Assembly: GCF_003816055.1 (NCBI RefSeq)
Contig: NZ_CP033906.1
Coordinates: 3,472,001 to 3,536,000 of the forward strand
DNA from: Bacillus sp. FJAT-42376
GTDB lineage: Bacteria > Bacillota > Bacilli > Bacillales > Bacillaceae
Direction of reading: 5' to 3'
Length of the DNA: 64,000 bases
Shown: positions 16,249 through 25,432 of the stretch, in pieces
How the letters are laid out: every line of letters begins with the position of its first letter
Position numbering within the stretch: position 1 is the stretch's first letter
Translations under genes and position numbers: made by a program
The notes under the pieces: generated by a model
Told to the model about the DNA's origin: nothing
Seen by the model: the letters and a program-made list of their open reading frames with translations, nothing else
Databases searched by the model: none

Positions 16249-16274
16249 AAAAAAAAAGCAAAGTGCTTTTTTTT
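16249..16274 (-). terminator. A/T-rich intrinsic terminator
   Basis: A run of A, GCA, a 3-nt loop, TGC and a run of T form a symmetric stem directly after the TetR gene. It reads as a terminator on both strands. Confidence 0.55.
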
Positions 16275-16281
16275 GTTGTTT

Positions 16282-16902
16282 TTACTGTTCAGAAGAAAGT
16301 AAACCATATAAAAGGACGTTGGTATATAATGAAGCTTGCTCTTTTGCAAATTTGATGGATTCCTCTTCAGTTAAACCCGGTTCAACCGCAAACTGGTTAA
16401 TTAAATTCAGCAACAGCTGCGCTGCTGTTATAGGAGGGGTATTAAACTGGGCCGGATTTCTAACCTCTCCCTTTTTTATGCCCTCTTCAAAAACCGATGC
16501 AATTGGCAGTAAATACGCTTCTTGCCACCACTTAATGATGGTTCCTTTATGCCTTTCATCCAGCTCAGTTTCAATATCTCTGAACATCTGGCTTAAATCC
16601 TTAGGACTTTGATGCAAAATCGTAAATGTTACTTGAAACAAGCATTCTGGAATTTGATCATGGTAATGTGTGACGATCTTTTCAATCCGAATTTGAGCTT
16701 CATACAATTCTGTCCGGATCACTTCCAGATAAATCTCTTCTTTATTTTTAAAGTAATGATATAAAGTCGGCTGGGTAATACCGCACGTTTCCGCGATTCT
16801 TCTCGTTGATACGGCTCGAAATCCGAACTCCATAAATAATTTTCGTGACACTCTGATAATTTCCTGTCTCGTTTCCTTTTTGTATTTTCTGAACTGGGTC
16901 AT
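16282..16902 (-). CDS. TetR/AcrR family transcriptional regulator
   Basis: A 206-residue TetR protein. The DNA-binding part is FMEFGFRAVSTRRIAE followed by GITQPTLYHYFKNKEEIY, then a C-terminal helical domain with an SPKDLSQMFRDIETEL segment. The start at 16902 is chosen because AAAGGTG is 7 bp upstream; an in-frame start at 16923 overlaps the operator. The gene is preceded by CTATCACTTGATAG, a sign of autoregulation, and the same site lies before the TspO-like gene downstream. The effector is unknown. Confidence 0.82.
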   Translation of the reverse strand: MTQFRKYKKETRQEIIRVSRKLFMEFGFRAVSTRRIAETCGITQPTLYHYFKNKEEIYLEVIRTELYEAQIRIEKIVTHYHDQIPECLFQVTFTILHQSPKDLSQMFRDIETELDERHKGTIIKWWQEAYLLPIASVFEEGIKKGEVRNPAQFNTPPITAAQLLLNLINQFAVEPGLTEEESIKFAKEQASLYTNVLLYGLLSSEQ

Positions 16903-16916
16903 GTAAACACCTTTCC

Positions 16917-16930
16917 CTATCACTTGATAG
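16917..16930. promoter_or_regulatory. operator in front of the TetR gene
   Basis: CTATCA-CT-TGATAG is a perfect inverted repeat 15 bp upstream of the TetR start codon. Arms and spacing are identical to the site at 16226-16239. Confidence 0.7.
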
Positions 16931-16977
16931 AAATATACCCGTTGATTGGGAAACTGTCAAGAAACCTTTATTGAGAA

Positions 16978-17009
16978 TAAAAAAAGAACCAGACATCCAG
17001 TCTGATTCT
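16978..17009 (-). terminator. terminator of pepV
   Basis: On the minus strand AGAATCAGAC-(5 nt)-GTCTGGTTCT forms a 10-bp stem with one G-T pair, followed by TTTTTTT, 16 bp after the pepV stop. Confidence 0.75.
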
Positions 17010-17024
17010 GCTTCCTCTTATCCT

Positions 17025-18410
17025 TTACTTCGCCAACTCATAAATCGCCTGCGCGTATATCGCGGTTGCCCGTATTAAATCCTCTATTTCAATATATTCG
17101 TCCTTTTGATGGGCGATGTCCGGTCTGCCTGGGAACAGCGGTCCAAAGGCAACTCCCGCTTTCAGTGAACGGGCATACGTTCCGCCGCCGATTGAAATGA
17201 GGCTCGCCTTTTCTCCTGTCTGCTCTTCATATACTTTTGACAGGGTTTGGATCAGCGGATGACCGGCTTCTACGTAATGGGACGGCGAGTCATTGAACAT
17301 AGTCAGCTCTGCACCTTGAATGGATTCAAAAGCAGCCCTGACCGGTTCGGATGACGCGGTTACCGGATAGCGGACGTTGATGCCAAGTTCACCGGTCTGA
17401 TTGGAAAATTTCATCGTTCCAAGATTCACGGTTAAATCTCCGCTTACATCGTCGTTCGCTTTAATGCCAAGCGCTTCTCCTCTTGTATCCCCTTTAAAGT
17501 GTTCTTTGATAAAAGATGTAAACCTTTTTCCTGCTTCATCCAAATGAAGCGTGCTTAAAAATGAAGCTAAGCTCACTCCGGCATTCTTCCCATTGTTCGG
17601 TTCCATTGCATGTGCCGAAACCCCTTCAATTTGAAGTACGGTTTGTCCGCTTGCTTTTTTAACCGAACCTTTTAGTCCTTCTCTTTCAAGCCATGCTGAA
17701 AATTGTTCCTCGAAATCATCTTTTCCTTTTACTTCAGCTTCAGCAAAATCAGGCACCATGTTAAACCGGCGGCCAGATGAGAAGGAGACAAGTGTTAATG
17801 GTCCGGAATCAGCTGTTTCTTTCCCATTAAACCGCAGCTTTGCATCAATAATCCCTTTTTCCGCATGAATAATCGGGAAATCCGCATCAGGGGCAAACCC
17901 AATATCCGGCATTTGCTCGTGTTTGAAATAATGGTCTACGCAGCGCCAGTCGCTTTCTTCATCTGTTCCAATAATCATACGGACTTTTTTATTCAGCTCC
18001 ACACCTGAATCTTTAACAAGCTTCATGGCATGATAGGCAGCCATAGTCGGACCTTTATCATCCAGCGCACCGCGGGCAAAAATTTTACCATCGCGGATTT
18101 CAGCGCCATAAGGATCTGAGCTCCATCCGTCTCCTTCTGGAACCACATCGATGTGGCAAAGAATGCCCAGGATTTCATCCCCTTTGCCCATTTCCAAATG
18201 GCCTGCATAGCCTTCCAGATTTTTTTTAAGGAAGCCATCCTTCTCGCCTTTATTCAGCAAGTGTTCAAACGCTTCCTGAATGCCTTTTCCGAAAGGAGCC
18301 CCTTCTTGTCCGCCATCTTCATCGAGAACGCTTTTAATTCTCAAAAATTCCTGTGTGTCCTTAATAACCTGTTCCCGTCTTTTTTCCGTTTCTTCGATCC
18401 AGTTGAACAT
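17025..18410 (-). CDS. pepV: dipeptidase PepV (M20 metallopeptidase)
   Basis: A 461-residue M20-family peptidase, matching the length of B. subtilis YtjP/PepV (463). Zinc-ligand regions are visible: LCHIDVVPEGDGW (first His/Asp), ARGALDDKGP (bridging Asp), and IIGTDEESDWR (catalytic Glu pair). The lid-domain segment reads SAHAMEPNNGKNAG. It hydrolyses dipeptides in the cytoplasm. The ATG at 18410 has AGAGGGG 7 bp upstream and is favoured over a TTG at 18416. It is divergent from pbuO, the same arrangement as ytjP/pbuO in B. subtilis. Confidence 0.9.
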   Translation of the reverse strand: MFNWIEETEKRREQVIKDTQEFLRIKSVLDEDGGQEGAPFGKGIQEAFEHLLNKGEKDGFLKKNLEGYAGHLEMGKGDEILGILCHIDVVPEGDGWSSDPYGAEIRDGKIFARGALDDKGPTMAAYHAMKLVKDSGVELNKKVRMIIGTDEESDWRCVDHYFKHEQMPDIGFAPDADFPIIHAEKGIIDAKLRFNGKETADSGPLTLVSFSSGRRFNMVPDFAEAEVKGKDDFEEQFSAWLEREGLKGSVKKASGQTVLQIEGVSAHAMEPNNGKNAGVSLASFLSTLHLDEAGKRFTSFIKEHFKGDTRGEALGIKANDDVSGDLTVNLGTMKFSNQTGELGINVRYPVTASSEPVRAAFESIQGAELTMFNDSPSHYVEAGHPLIQTLSKVYEEQTGEKASLISIGGGTYARSLKAGVAFGPLFPGRPDIAHQKDEYIEIEDLIRATAIYAQAIYELAK

Positions 18411-18516
18411 GATCAAACCCCTCTTCTGCTCTATGTATGATTTACCTCTATATATGATAAGATACCAAACGAATAGGTTCTATGAAAGAACGGTTCGAAA
18501 AAACCAAACACAGCCC

Positions 18517-18545
18517 TTGCATTTTTGTTAAAAAACGAATATTAT
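18517..18545 (+). promoter_or_regulatory. sigma-A promoter of pbuO
   Basis: TTGCAT (18517-18522), a 17-bp spacer and TATTAT (18540-18545) lie 45 bp upstream of the pbuO start. The -10 region overlaps the left half of a possible PurR box pair. Confidence 0.6.
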
Positions 18546-18575
18546 TAATAAGGTTTTGAAATAACGTTCGTATTA
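18531..18575. promoter_or_regulatory. candidate PurR box pair
   Basis: AAAAACGAATATT (18531-18543) and, inverted, AACGTTCGTATTA (18563-18575) each contain a CGAA core resembling the PurBox AWWWCCGAACWWT with two or three mismatches. They are separated by 19 bp and arranged as facing boxes around the promoter. In B. subtilis pbuO belongs to the PurR regulon, which supports the assignment. The imperfect match keeps confidence modest. Confidence 0.4.
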
Positions 18576-18589
18576 TTTGGAGGTTTCCC

Positions 18590-19888
18590 ATGTTTAAGCT
18601 AAAAGAAAACCAGACCACATTGAGAACAGAAATTATCGCTGGCTTTACGACTTTCCTTACCATGGTCTACATCGTGGTAGTTAACCCGCAAATTCTCTCT
18701 GCTGCAGGAGTTCCGCCGCAGCAAGTATTCACAGCAACCATCATTGCTTCCATTATCGGAACGCTCTGGATGGCTTTTTTCGCTAATTATCCAATCGCGA
18801 TTGCTCCGGGAATGGGACTGAACGCGTATTTCGCTTTTTCGGTCGTTGGAGGAAAAGCCAATATTTCTTATGAAGTAGCGTTTGCATCTGTATTTGTTGC
18901 AGGTATTATTTTTGTCATCCTATCCTTGACACCATTCAGGAAAAAGCTGATTGAAGCCATTCCTGCAAACTTAAAGAATGGAATCACTGCCGGAATTGGA
19001 TTATTTATTGCTTTTATTGGTCTGCGCACTTCAGGAATCGTGGCCGACCATCCCGAAAACTTAGTTGCTCTTGGAAATCTTCATTCTGCACCAGTGGTGC
19101 TCACTTTAATCGGACTTGCTATTACCCTTGTCTTGATGGCCCGCAACGTAAATGGCGCGATCTTTATCGGAATGATTATAACCGGCCTGATTGCTTATTT
19201 CACAGGCCAGCTTAAAATTAAAGGCATTGCAGCAGCTCCCCATCTTCCAGAAGGCATCATCATCAATCCGTTGACTGCCTTCGGCGATGTCATCCATTAT
19301 GGACTGTATGCTGTCGTGTTCTCCTTCCTGCTTGTGACAATTTTTGACACAACGGGGACTATGATCGGAGTAGCCCAGCAGGCTGGGCTGATGAAAGGGA
19401 AAGAACTCCCGAATGCAAGAAAAGCTCTTCTTGCAGATTCTTCGGCTACCACAATTGGAGCCATTTTCGGAACCAGTCCTACAACGGCCTACATCGAATC
19501 TTCAGCCGGAGTGGCTGCTGGAGGCCGAACAGGTTTGACTGCATTGGTCGTTGCCATCCTCTTCGGCATTTCGTCTTTCTTTTTCCCGCTCGTCAATGCC
19601 GTTTCAGGAATTCCAGCCATCACTGCTCCCGCGCTTATCATCGTTGGAAGCTTAATGATGGGATCTATTTCCAACATCAACTGGGGTGAACTGGACGAAG
19701 CCTTTCCTGCATTTCTTGTTATTCTGACAATGCCTCTTACATCAAGCATTGCAACAGGAATTGCGCTTGGATTCATCTCTTATCCAATTATGAAGGCTGC
19801 GAAAGGAAAATGGAAAGAGGTTCATCCTTTTGTCTATATCTTTGCCGTTCTTTTCTTTATCCATCTCGTCGTCATTGGCTCACATTAA
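18590..19888 (+). CDS. pbuO: guanine/hypoxanthine permease PbuO (NCS2 AzgA-like family)
   Basis: A 432-residue polytopic membrane protein of the purine permease family. Landmarks are NPQILSAAGV near the N-terminus, APGMGLNAYFAFSVV, NGITAGIGLFIAFIGL, TIFDTTGTMIGV and FGTSPTTAYIESSAGVAAGG. These are typical of PbuG/PbuO. It imports guanine and hypoxanthine by proton symport. TTTGGAGG precedes ATG. It is divergent to pepV, as ytiP(pbuO)-ytjP in B. subtilis, which is why PbuO rather than PbuG is proposed. No purine riboswitch is seen in the 179-bp upstream region. Confidence 0.88.
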   Translation: MFKLKENQTTLRTEIIAGFTTFLTMVYIVVVNPQILSAAGVPPQQVFTATIIASIIGTLWMAFFANYPIAIAPGMGLNAYFAFSVVGGKANISYEVAFASVFVAGIIFVILSLTPFRKKLIEAIPANLKNGITAGIGLFIAFIGLRTSGIVADHPENLVALGNLHSAPVVLTLIGLAITLVLMARNVNGAIFIGMIITGLIAYFTGQLKIKGIAAAPHLPEGIIINPLTAFGDVIHYGLYAVVFSFLLVTIFDTTGTMIGVAQQAGLMKGKELPNARKALLADSSATTIGAIFGTSPTTAYIESSAGVAAGGRTGLTALVVAILFGISSFFFPLVNAVSGIPAITAPALIIVGSLMMGSISNINWGELDEAFPAFLVILTMPLTSSIATGIALGFISYPIMKAAKGKWKEVHPFVYIFAVLFFIHLVVIGSH

Positions 19889-19934
19889 TCATTTAGGCTC
19901 TGTTAAAGCCTGATGTGATTTTTAACACCTGGAT

Positions 19935-20020
19935 CGGAAGGCGCGAGACTCCTGCTTAGAGCAGCGGGACAGATGAGGCCCGGCCGGCGTTTACGCCGAG
20001 TAGGCGCACCGCCGGCCCAT
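19935..20020. repeat. intergenic dispersed repeat, copy A
   Basis: A GC-rich element containing GGAAGGCGCGAGACTCCTGC, then TAGAGCAGCGGGACAG and, near its end, GGCGCACCGCCGGCCCA. The same blocks occur at 63134-63221 (same orientation) and, diverged and inverted, at 34225-34342. It lies between pbuO and a decayed glycosyltransferase gene; no reading frame in it looks coding. Confidence 0.6.
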
Positions 20021-20075
20021 GGAAAAAAAAGCGCCTGATAACTGCAAACAACAGGCAAATTTAACAGAGGTTAAT

Positions 20076-20120
20076 AAAAAAGGCAGCGCAGCCCCTAAAC
20101 GGAACCCGCTGCCTTTTTTT
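20076..20120. terminator. terminator, usable on both strands
   Basis: AAAAAAGGCAGCG and CGCTGCCTTTTTTT arms enclose an 18-nt loop. It can end transcripts from pbuO on the plus strand and the decayed glycosyltransferase gene on the minus strand. Confidence 0.7.
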
Positions 20121-20168
20121 ATTATCTTTAAGTCGTTCTGCCGGCTGCCCATTTGTGAGGCCTATATG

Positions 20169-20783
20169 TTACAGGACGAAAAGGGAAGGATCGGGCAGAC
20201 AGTAGTCTCCAGGAAGAGAATGGATGATGACATCCCACATCCCTTTATCTACGACCACAGGAGGATACGGCTCTGCTGCCGTAAACAAGGGTCTGTAAAC
20301 ACTACCGAAAATAACATTCCCCTCTCCCGTCATCCTCGACTGAAGGTATTCCCTTATCTCTCCCTTTTTGATCCTCTGTAAGGAATCGTCTCTTCCGCTC
20401 ATATTTATTGCCTCATGATACACTTGCAGGACATTCATGGTCCCTTTTTCCAGCGACCAATGATTTACAGCCTCCCTGGCAGCGTTTGCCCCCAAATAAT
20501 TTCGGTAAACATCATCTGAAATAAGAGAGTACAGATAGCCGCTCAATTCATTTTCGGTCGAGTACACAATTCCATTCAATTGGTGCTGAACCATTTCAGG
20601 CAGTCCTCCAGCATTGTTTACCAATGCCGGCAGTCCTGAAATTTGGGCCTCAATTAAAGATAATGGCTGATTTTCAATTAAGCTTGGCTGCACATATAGA
20701 TCCGCCTGAGCCATTAATTGTGGAACATCCCCTTTAACATCCCTTTCAATGCAATGTTCCTGGTTACCACAACTTCCCTCCAT
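20169..20783 (-). pseudogene. glycosyltransferase family 1/4, N-terminally truncated remnant
   Basis: About 205 residues correspond to the C-terminal half of a GT-B glycosyltransferase. DVPQLMAQADLYVQPSLIEN and QPLSLIEAQISGLPALVNNA are the nucleotide-sugar binding part of the family, with the ExE-type LIENQPLSLIEA motif. The acceptor-binding N-terminal domain (about 180 residues) is missing, and the reading frame runs upstream into AT-rich non-homologous sequence (20784-20882). No plausible Shine-Dalgarno or start exists for a complete enzyme, so this is best called a pseudogene. Confidence 0.7.
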
Positions 20784-21082
20784 TCCAATTTGCCTATGAA
20801 CTCGACAAATTAAATAAAAATTTAAGAAGAATGGTTTAAATAAGAATAAATAGTGGAATAGCACATATGTAGTAAAAGACATATGTTTTTCAGAAGGAAT
20901 ATGTTAATATTGTGTAAATTCACGACTCAAGGTGGAATTTATCCGCTTTTATCGTGTAAAATATAGTTGTAGCTTAAACTATACCAACTAAATAGGGTAA
21001 TACGAAGACATCTTCAGTGGTTGACATCCCAGATTGTGCCAGGTCAAAAGACCTGTTCAATCCAATAATGAGGAGTGGTTTT

Positions 21083-21304
21083 TTGAAACCTTCAACTAAT
21101 CGTATGCTAAACCGTATCAAATCTATCTACATGTACATCATGGAAAGAGGTACAGTTACGACACAGCAGCTTGTTGACGAATTTGGTATCACACCAAGAA
21201 CCATTCAGCGTGACTTAAATGTGTTAGCATACAACGAGCTTGTCAAAAGCCCCGCACGAGGTAAGTGGACAACTACAAAAAAGAAAGTGAAACTCTCATC
21301 TTAA
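21083..21304 (+). CDS. ytzE: small DeoR-type HTH regulator YtzE
   Basis: A 73-residue protein consisting only of a DeoR-type winged helix: NRIKSIYMYIMERGTVTTQQ then LVDEFGITPRTIQRDLNVLA, ending in a basic KKKVKLSS tail. It matches B. subtilis YtzE in size and sequence style. The start is a TTG at 21083 with GAGGAG 7 bp upstream; upstream in-frame ATGs at 21017 and 21068 lack ribosome binding sites. It has no effector domain, so it may act constitutively or with a partner. Its position before the pseudouridine synthase and murJ genes matches B. subtilis. Confidence 0.82.
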   Translation: MKPSTNRMLNRIKSIYMYIMERGTVTTQQLVDEFGITPRTIQRDLNVLAYNELVKSPARGKWTTTKKKVKLSS

Positions 21305-21330
21305 CAAAAGCATGGTACGAGCCTATACAT

Positions 21331-21367
21331 AAAAAGGAACCTGGAAAGATCAGGTTCCTTTTTTTTG
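21331..21367 (+). terminator. terminator of ytzE
   Basis: AAAAAGGAACCTG-(7 nt)-CAGGTTCCTTTTTTTT, a 10-bp or longer stem with a T-run, 27 bp after the ytzE stop. Confidence 0.85.
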
Positions 21368-21443
21368 CGTTTATATTTCATCAATCGGCTCCGCCAGACA
21401 CCAGATTCATGGAGCCCCTACACAGCAAAGCGGTCGGCCCCGT

Positions 21444-22172
21444 TTACAAAAAATCAGCCGGCATGCTATTGCGGAGAATTTCAACTTCCTCTTCTGTTAA
21501 ATCGCGGTACTCACCCGGCTCCAAGCTCTCATCCAGCTCAAGATCGCCCATCGTGAGCCGCTTTAAATATGTCACTTTCTTTCCTACAGACTCGAACATT
21601 CTCTTAACCTGATGAAACTTCCCTTCTGTAATCGTCAATTCAATTTCAGACGTTTCTCCGCTCTTTAAGATGGTAAGTTTTGCAGGCTTCGTCACATATT
21701 CATCATCCAGCGTGACCCCTTTTTTGAAGGCCGTGATATCTGTCTCCGTAACCTCGCCCGAGATGACGGCATAATAGGTTTTCGGCACGTGCTTTTTCGG
21801 AGAGAGCAGCTGATGGGATAACTGGCCGTCATTTGTGATAACGAGCAGCCCTTCCGTATCTTTATCCAGCCTTCCAACCGGAAACGGTTCCCGGATGGCA
21901 TCTTCCGGAGTCAAAAGGTCAATGACCGTATCCTGGGCGAGATCCTCTGTGGCAGAAAGAACGCCCGGAGGCTTATTCATCATGAAATAAATAAACTCCT
22001 TATACTCCACCTGTTCTCCATGAACGGTGACCTCCTGTTTCTCAGGATCTACATGCGTTTTTGCATCCTTAATAACCTCTCCATCCGCGAGCACTGCTCC
22101 GGTTTTCAGAAGCTTTTTCACTTCCTTGCGGCTTCCATAGCCAATCGTTGCAAGCAGCTTATCAATTCTCAT
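21444..22172 (-). CDS. ytzG: 16S rRNA pseudouridine synthase, RsuA family (YtzG)
   Basis: A 242-residue pseudouridine synthase. It has an N-terminal S4 RNA-binding domain (MRIDKLLATIGYGSRKEVKK) and the catalytic GRLDKDTEGLLVITNDG motif with the active aspartate. The VPKTYYAVISG and GKFHQVKRM segments complete the RsuA-family pattern. It probably modifies a uridine in 16S rRNA. AGGTGG lies 7 bp before the ATG. It is followed upstream (in transcription) by murJ/ytgP in the order also seen in B. subtilis. Confidence 0.88.
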   Translation of the reverse strand: MRIDKLLATIGYGSRKEVKKLLKTGAVLADGEVIKDAKTHVDPEKQEVTVHGEQVEYKEFIYFMMNKPPGVLSATEDLAQDTVIDLLTPEDAIREPFPVGRLDKDTEGLLVITNDGQLSHQLLSPKKHVPKTYYAVISGEVTETDITAFKKGVTLDDEYVTKPAKLTILKSGETSEIELTITEGKFHQVKRMFESVGKKVTYLKRLTMGDLELDESLEPGEYRDLTEEEVEILRNSMPADFL

Positions 22173-22190
22173 CCTTGTTCCACCTCATTT

Positions 22191-22217
22191 TAAAAGGAAA
22201 GGCCTTTTAAGCCTTTC
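22191..22217 (-). terminator. terminator of murJ (ytgP)
   Basis: On the minus strand GGAAAGGC-(7 nt)-GCCTTTCC followed by TTTTAAAAT overlaps the stop codon of the murJ gene. The downstream pseudouridine synthase gene starts 35 bp after that stop, so read-through is possible. Confidence 0.6.
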
Positions 22218-23832
22218 CCTTAGTTTTTCTATTTAAAAACGAAAACCTGGATCCCAGAAGCTTTTCAAGCAAGTGTGATTTGTGAGCGGCATAGAGGTAG
22301 GCTGCTGCCCCGCCTCCAATTGAAATAACCAGAACAATTGCGGCTTCCACCTTTCCCGCCTTAAAACCAATAAATATACTTGTAATGGATTCAAGAACAG
22401 AAACAAAAATGCTCATTACAATCGTTAAAATGAAAATGAAAACCGCTCTTTTAAAGAACATCTTAAACGAAAAGCCGGCATGTCTTTTAATCATAGCAAA
22501 TCCGTAAAGAATGGAAACAGCAAAGCCGAGAGCCGTTGCCATAATGGATCCTTCCCCGCCAAACAATACGACTAAAGGATAATTTACAGCCGCTTTTACA
22601 ATTAAACCAGCGGCAAGACTGATGACAGCGAGCTTCTGTTTATTGATTCCCTGCAATATAGCGGCATTCACAGTAAAGTAGCAAAACAGCAAGGCAGCAG
22701 GCGCCTGCCATTGGAGCAGAACTGCGGCCTTTGGTTCATAACCGAAAAAGACTTCATAGATTGGACCGGCAAGCACCATCATTCCTGCTGTTGCAGGCAA
22801 AATTAAGAACATGATGATTTGAAAAGCCTGATTAGTCTGCTTATGCACCTGGCGCATATCACCTGCTGTAAAAGCTTTTGTAATAGACGGCACGAGCGTC
22901 AAACCAAACGCAGTTGCAAGGGATACAAGAATCATAATTAGAGATCGACCCTGAAATTGAACATAGGCAAAAATATCAAATGCCTCTTTGTGTGATACTC
23001 CAGCCTGCCTTAATGCCCCGTACATTGTCTTTTGGTCAATTACCTGATAAAGCGGGATAGCCAAACCGACAAAAACAAACGGGATCGAGTAGGTCAGCAG
23101 CTCTTTAAAAAGCACGCGCATCTTTACATCTGAAGGCTGCACGGTATTTTCCTTCATGGCCTCAAGCGTGTCTCTCCGTTTCAGCCAGTAGATGTATAAA
23201 ACAATTAATCCTCCGGCCGCCCCTGCTGCGGCAGCGATTGTCGCAAAGCCGATCGCTGTCACAAGCGAACCGTGCTGAATATAAAGAACTGTATAAACAG
23301 ATACAAGCAGGAAAATAATCCGGACAAGCTGCTCAACCACCTGCGATACAGATGTAGGACCCATCATCTGATGGCCCTGGAAAAATCCCCGGATGAGCGC
23401 CATAATCGGTACGATGATTAAAGCTACACTAAGCATTCTGATGATATAAGTGACATCCTCAACTTTGCCGGCAGGAGCATCATTGGAATCAAGTGATGCG
23501 GCCGCTATATCAGGAGCCAGATAATACATCGCGCCGAAGCTGAGCAAGCCCATCAGCAGCATAACGAACATTCCGTTTCTGAACATTCTCAGGCTCGTCT
23601 GGTAGTCCCCCATCGAGTTGTACCTTGAAACGAACTTGGAAACAGCCATCGGAAAGCCTGCTGTTGCAATACTGAGGAAGATCACATACGGTGTATAGCC
23701 CATTTGGTATAAAGCAGATCCCTCAGTATCAACCATATCCACGAACGGAATCATATAAATAATCCCGAGTAATCTTGATATGTACGTTCCTAACGTTAAT
23801 ATAAACGTTCCTTTTAATAATTTATCCGACAT
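22207..23832 (-). CDS. murJ: lipid II flippase MurJ (YtgP), MOP superfamily
   Basis: A 541-residue polytopic membrane protein of the polysaccharide-transporter/MVF group. It begins MSDKLLKGTFILTLGTYISR and shows about 14 hydrophobic helices and the QGHQMMGPTSVSQVVEQLVR segment typical of the family. B. subtilis YtgP was shown to be a MurJ-type lipid II flippase for peptidoglycan synthesis. The ATG at 23832 is preferred to the in-frame ATG at 23847 because it aligns with the family start and has GGTGAT upstream. It neighbours the rsuA-type gene and is divergent from ytfP. Confidence 0.87.
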   Translation of the reverse strand: MSDKLLKGTFILTLGTYISRLLGIIYMIPFVDMVDTEGSALYQMGYTPYVIFLSIATAGFPMAVSKFVSRYNSMGDYQTSLRMFRNGMFVMLLMGLLSFGAMYYLAPDIAAASLDSNDAPAGKVEDVTYIIRMLSVALIIVPIMALIRGFFQGHQMMGPTSVSQVVEQLVRIIFLLVSVYTVLYIQHGSLVTAIGFATIAAAAGAAGGLIVLYIYWLKRRDTLEAMKENTVQPSDVKMRVLFKELLTYSIPFVFVGLAIPLYQVIDQKTMYGALRQAGVSHKEAFDIFAYVQFQGRSLIMILVSLATAFGLTLVPSITKAFTAGDMRQVHKQTNQAFQIIMFLILPATAGMMVLAGPIYEVFFGYEPKAAVLLQWQAPAALLFCYFTVNAAILQGINKQKLAVISLAAGLIVKAAVNYPLVVLFGGEGSIMATALGFAVSILYGFAMIKRHAGFSFKMFFKRAVFIFILTIVMSIFVSVLESITSIFIGFKAGKVEAAIVLVISIGGGAAAYLYAAHKSHLLEKLLGSRFSFLNRKTKGKA

Positions 23833-24004
23833 AAAGGGTATCACCATTCTTGTTAAAGATAAGGTTCCTATTTTATTTGAACTTTTCTATTTTACCACAC
23901 GAACGCGCGAAGCGGAAAAGTTGTTCGGATTTGGCATTTTTTATTCTCACTCTTTCGGCTATAATGAATGAAGATTTATGGATGAAAATAAAGGTTGTGA
24001 AAAG

Positions 24005-25288
24005 ATGAAATACGATGTAATCGTTATTGGGGGAGGACCTTCAGGACTGATGGCTGCCATTTCTGCAGGCAGCAAGGGGGCTAAAGTTCTCCTGATCGAT
24101 AAAGGAAGCAAGCTTGGCCGGAAACTCGCTATATCCGGAGGCGGACGGTGTAATGTAACGAACCGGCTCCCCGTTGAAGAAATAATCAAACACATTCCCG
24201 GCAACGGCCGTTTTTTATACAGTGCCTTTTCTGAATTCAGCAATGAAGATATCATTTCCTTTTTTGAAGGACTTGGAGTCGGACTGAAGGAAGAAGATCA
24301 TGGCAGGATGTTCCCTGTGTCAAACAAGGCTCAGTCTGTCGTAGATTCGCTGCTAACCGAGCTGAAAAGATTAAAGGTTCAAATCAGAGTCAACGAGCCG
24401 GTTAAGCAAGTCGAATATGAAAACCATCAGGTGAAGGGAATCACCCTGAAAACCGGTGAGTTTATAGCGGGCTCTGCCGTCGTGACTGCCGTCGGCGGAA
24501 AAAGCGTTCCTCACACGGGAAGCACGGGCGATGGATATGCCTGGGCCGAAAAAGCCGGACACACCATCACCGACTTATTTCCGACCGAAGTTCCTGTCAC
24601 ATCAAGCGAACCCTTTATCAAAAATAAATCGCTTCAAGGTCTCGCTTTAAGAGATGTGGGCTTAAGTGTGCTGAATCCAAAAGGAAAAACGGTCATTACA
24701 CATAAAATGGACATGCTCTTCACCCATTTTGGTATTTCAGGACCTGCGGTACTCCGCTGCAGCCAATATATCGTGAAAACGATGAAGAAGTTCAATGCGC
24801 AGTATGTCAGAGTCTCCATTGATGCTTTGCCTGGCCGAAAAGAAGAAGAAATTTTTCAGGAGCTCGTGAAGCTTGGAAAAGAAGAACCGAAAAGAGCCCT
24901 TAAGAATCTCTATAAAGGGCTGCTGCCTGAACGATATTTATTATTTTTACTGGAACAGCAATCCATTGATCCGGGTGAAACCTACGCACAAATTCCTCAC
25001 GACAAGCTAAGAGCATTCGCTAAATCATGCAAGCAGTTTGAGTTTAAGGTCGATGGCACTCTGCCGCTTGATAAAGCATTCGTTACAGGAGGCGGGGTCT
25101 CCGTTAAGGAAATCCATCCAAAGGAGATGGCCTCCAAGCTGATGCCGGGCCTTTACTTCTGCGGAGAAATTCTCGATATTCATGGCTATACAGGCGGATA
25201 CAATATTACAGCGGCACTCATTACCGGAAAACTTGCCGGACAGAATGCCGCACTATATGCAAGACAGAAGGACGAAAGCCCGGTATAA
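24005..25288 (+). CDS. ytfP: HI0933/YtfP family FAD-dependent oxidoreductase
   Basis: A 427-residue flavoprotein. It starts [20 protein letters not shown] (dinucleotide-binding GxGxxG), followed by [16 protein letters not shown], characteristic of the BaiN/HI0933-like family, and a C-terminal [13 protein letters not shown] then [16 protein letters not shown] segment. The physiological substrate of this family is not established. AAAGGTTGTG precedes the ATG at 24005, which is favoured over an upstream in-frame ATG at 23978. It is divergent from murJ, as in B. subtilis. Confidence 0.85.
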   Translation: MKYDVIVIGGGPSGLMAAISAGSKGAKVLLIDKGSKLGRKLAISGGGRCNVTNRLPVEEIIKHIPGNGRFLYSAFSEFSNEDIISFFEGLGVGLKEEDHGRMFPVSNKAQSVVDSLLTELKRLKVQIRVNEPVKQVEYENHQVKGITLKTGEFIAGSAVVTAVGGKSVPHTGSTGDGYAWAEKAGHTITDLFPTEVPVTSSEPFIKNKSLQGLALRDVGLSVLNPKGKTVITHKMDMLFTHFGISGPAVLRCSQYIVKTMKKFNAQYVRVSIDALPGRKEEEIFQELVKLGKEEPKRALKNLYKGLLPERYLLFLLEQQSIDPGETYAQIPHDKLRAFAKSCKQFEFKVDGTLPLDKAFVTGGGVSVKEIHPKEMASKLMPGLYFCGEILDIHGYTGGYNITAALITGKLAGQNAALYARQKDESPV

Positions 25289-25300
25289 TACCGGGCTTTT
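25276..25300 (+). terminator. terminator overlapping the ytfP stop codon
   Basis: AGCCCGGTAT and ATACCGGGCT form a near-perfect stem with the TAA stop codon at its apex, followed by TTTTT. The final codons are part of the hairpin. Confidence 0.8.
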
Positions 25301-25432
25301 TGTGGTTTGAATAAAGGGAACGGCGGGAATTAGCGAATTTCGTCGAAAAGTCGATATCTCTCAGGCCCCCTAACTAGTTTGGACACCTCCACTCATTCTA
25401 AATATAATGAGGGCAGAGGAGATGAGGCCAAG

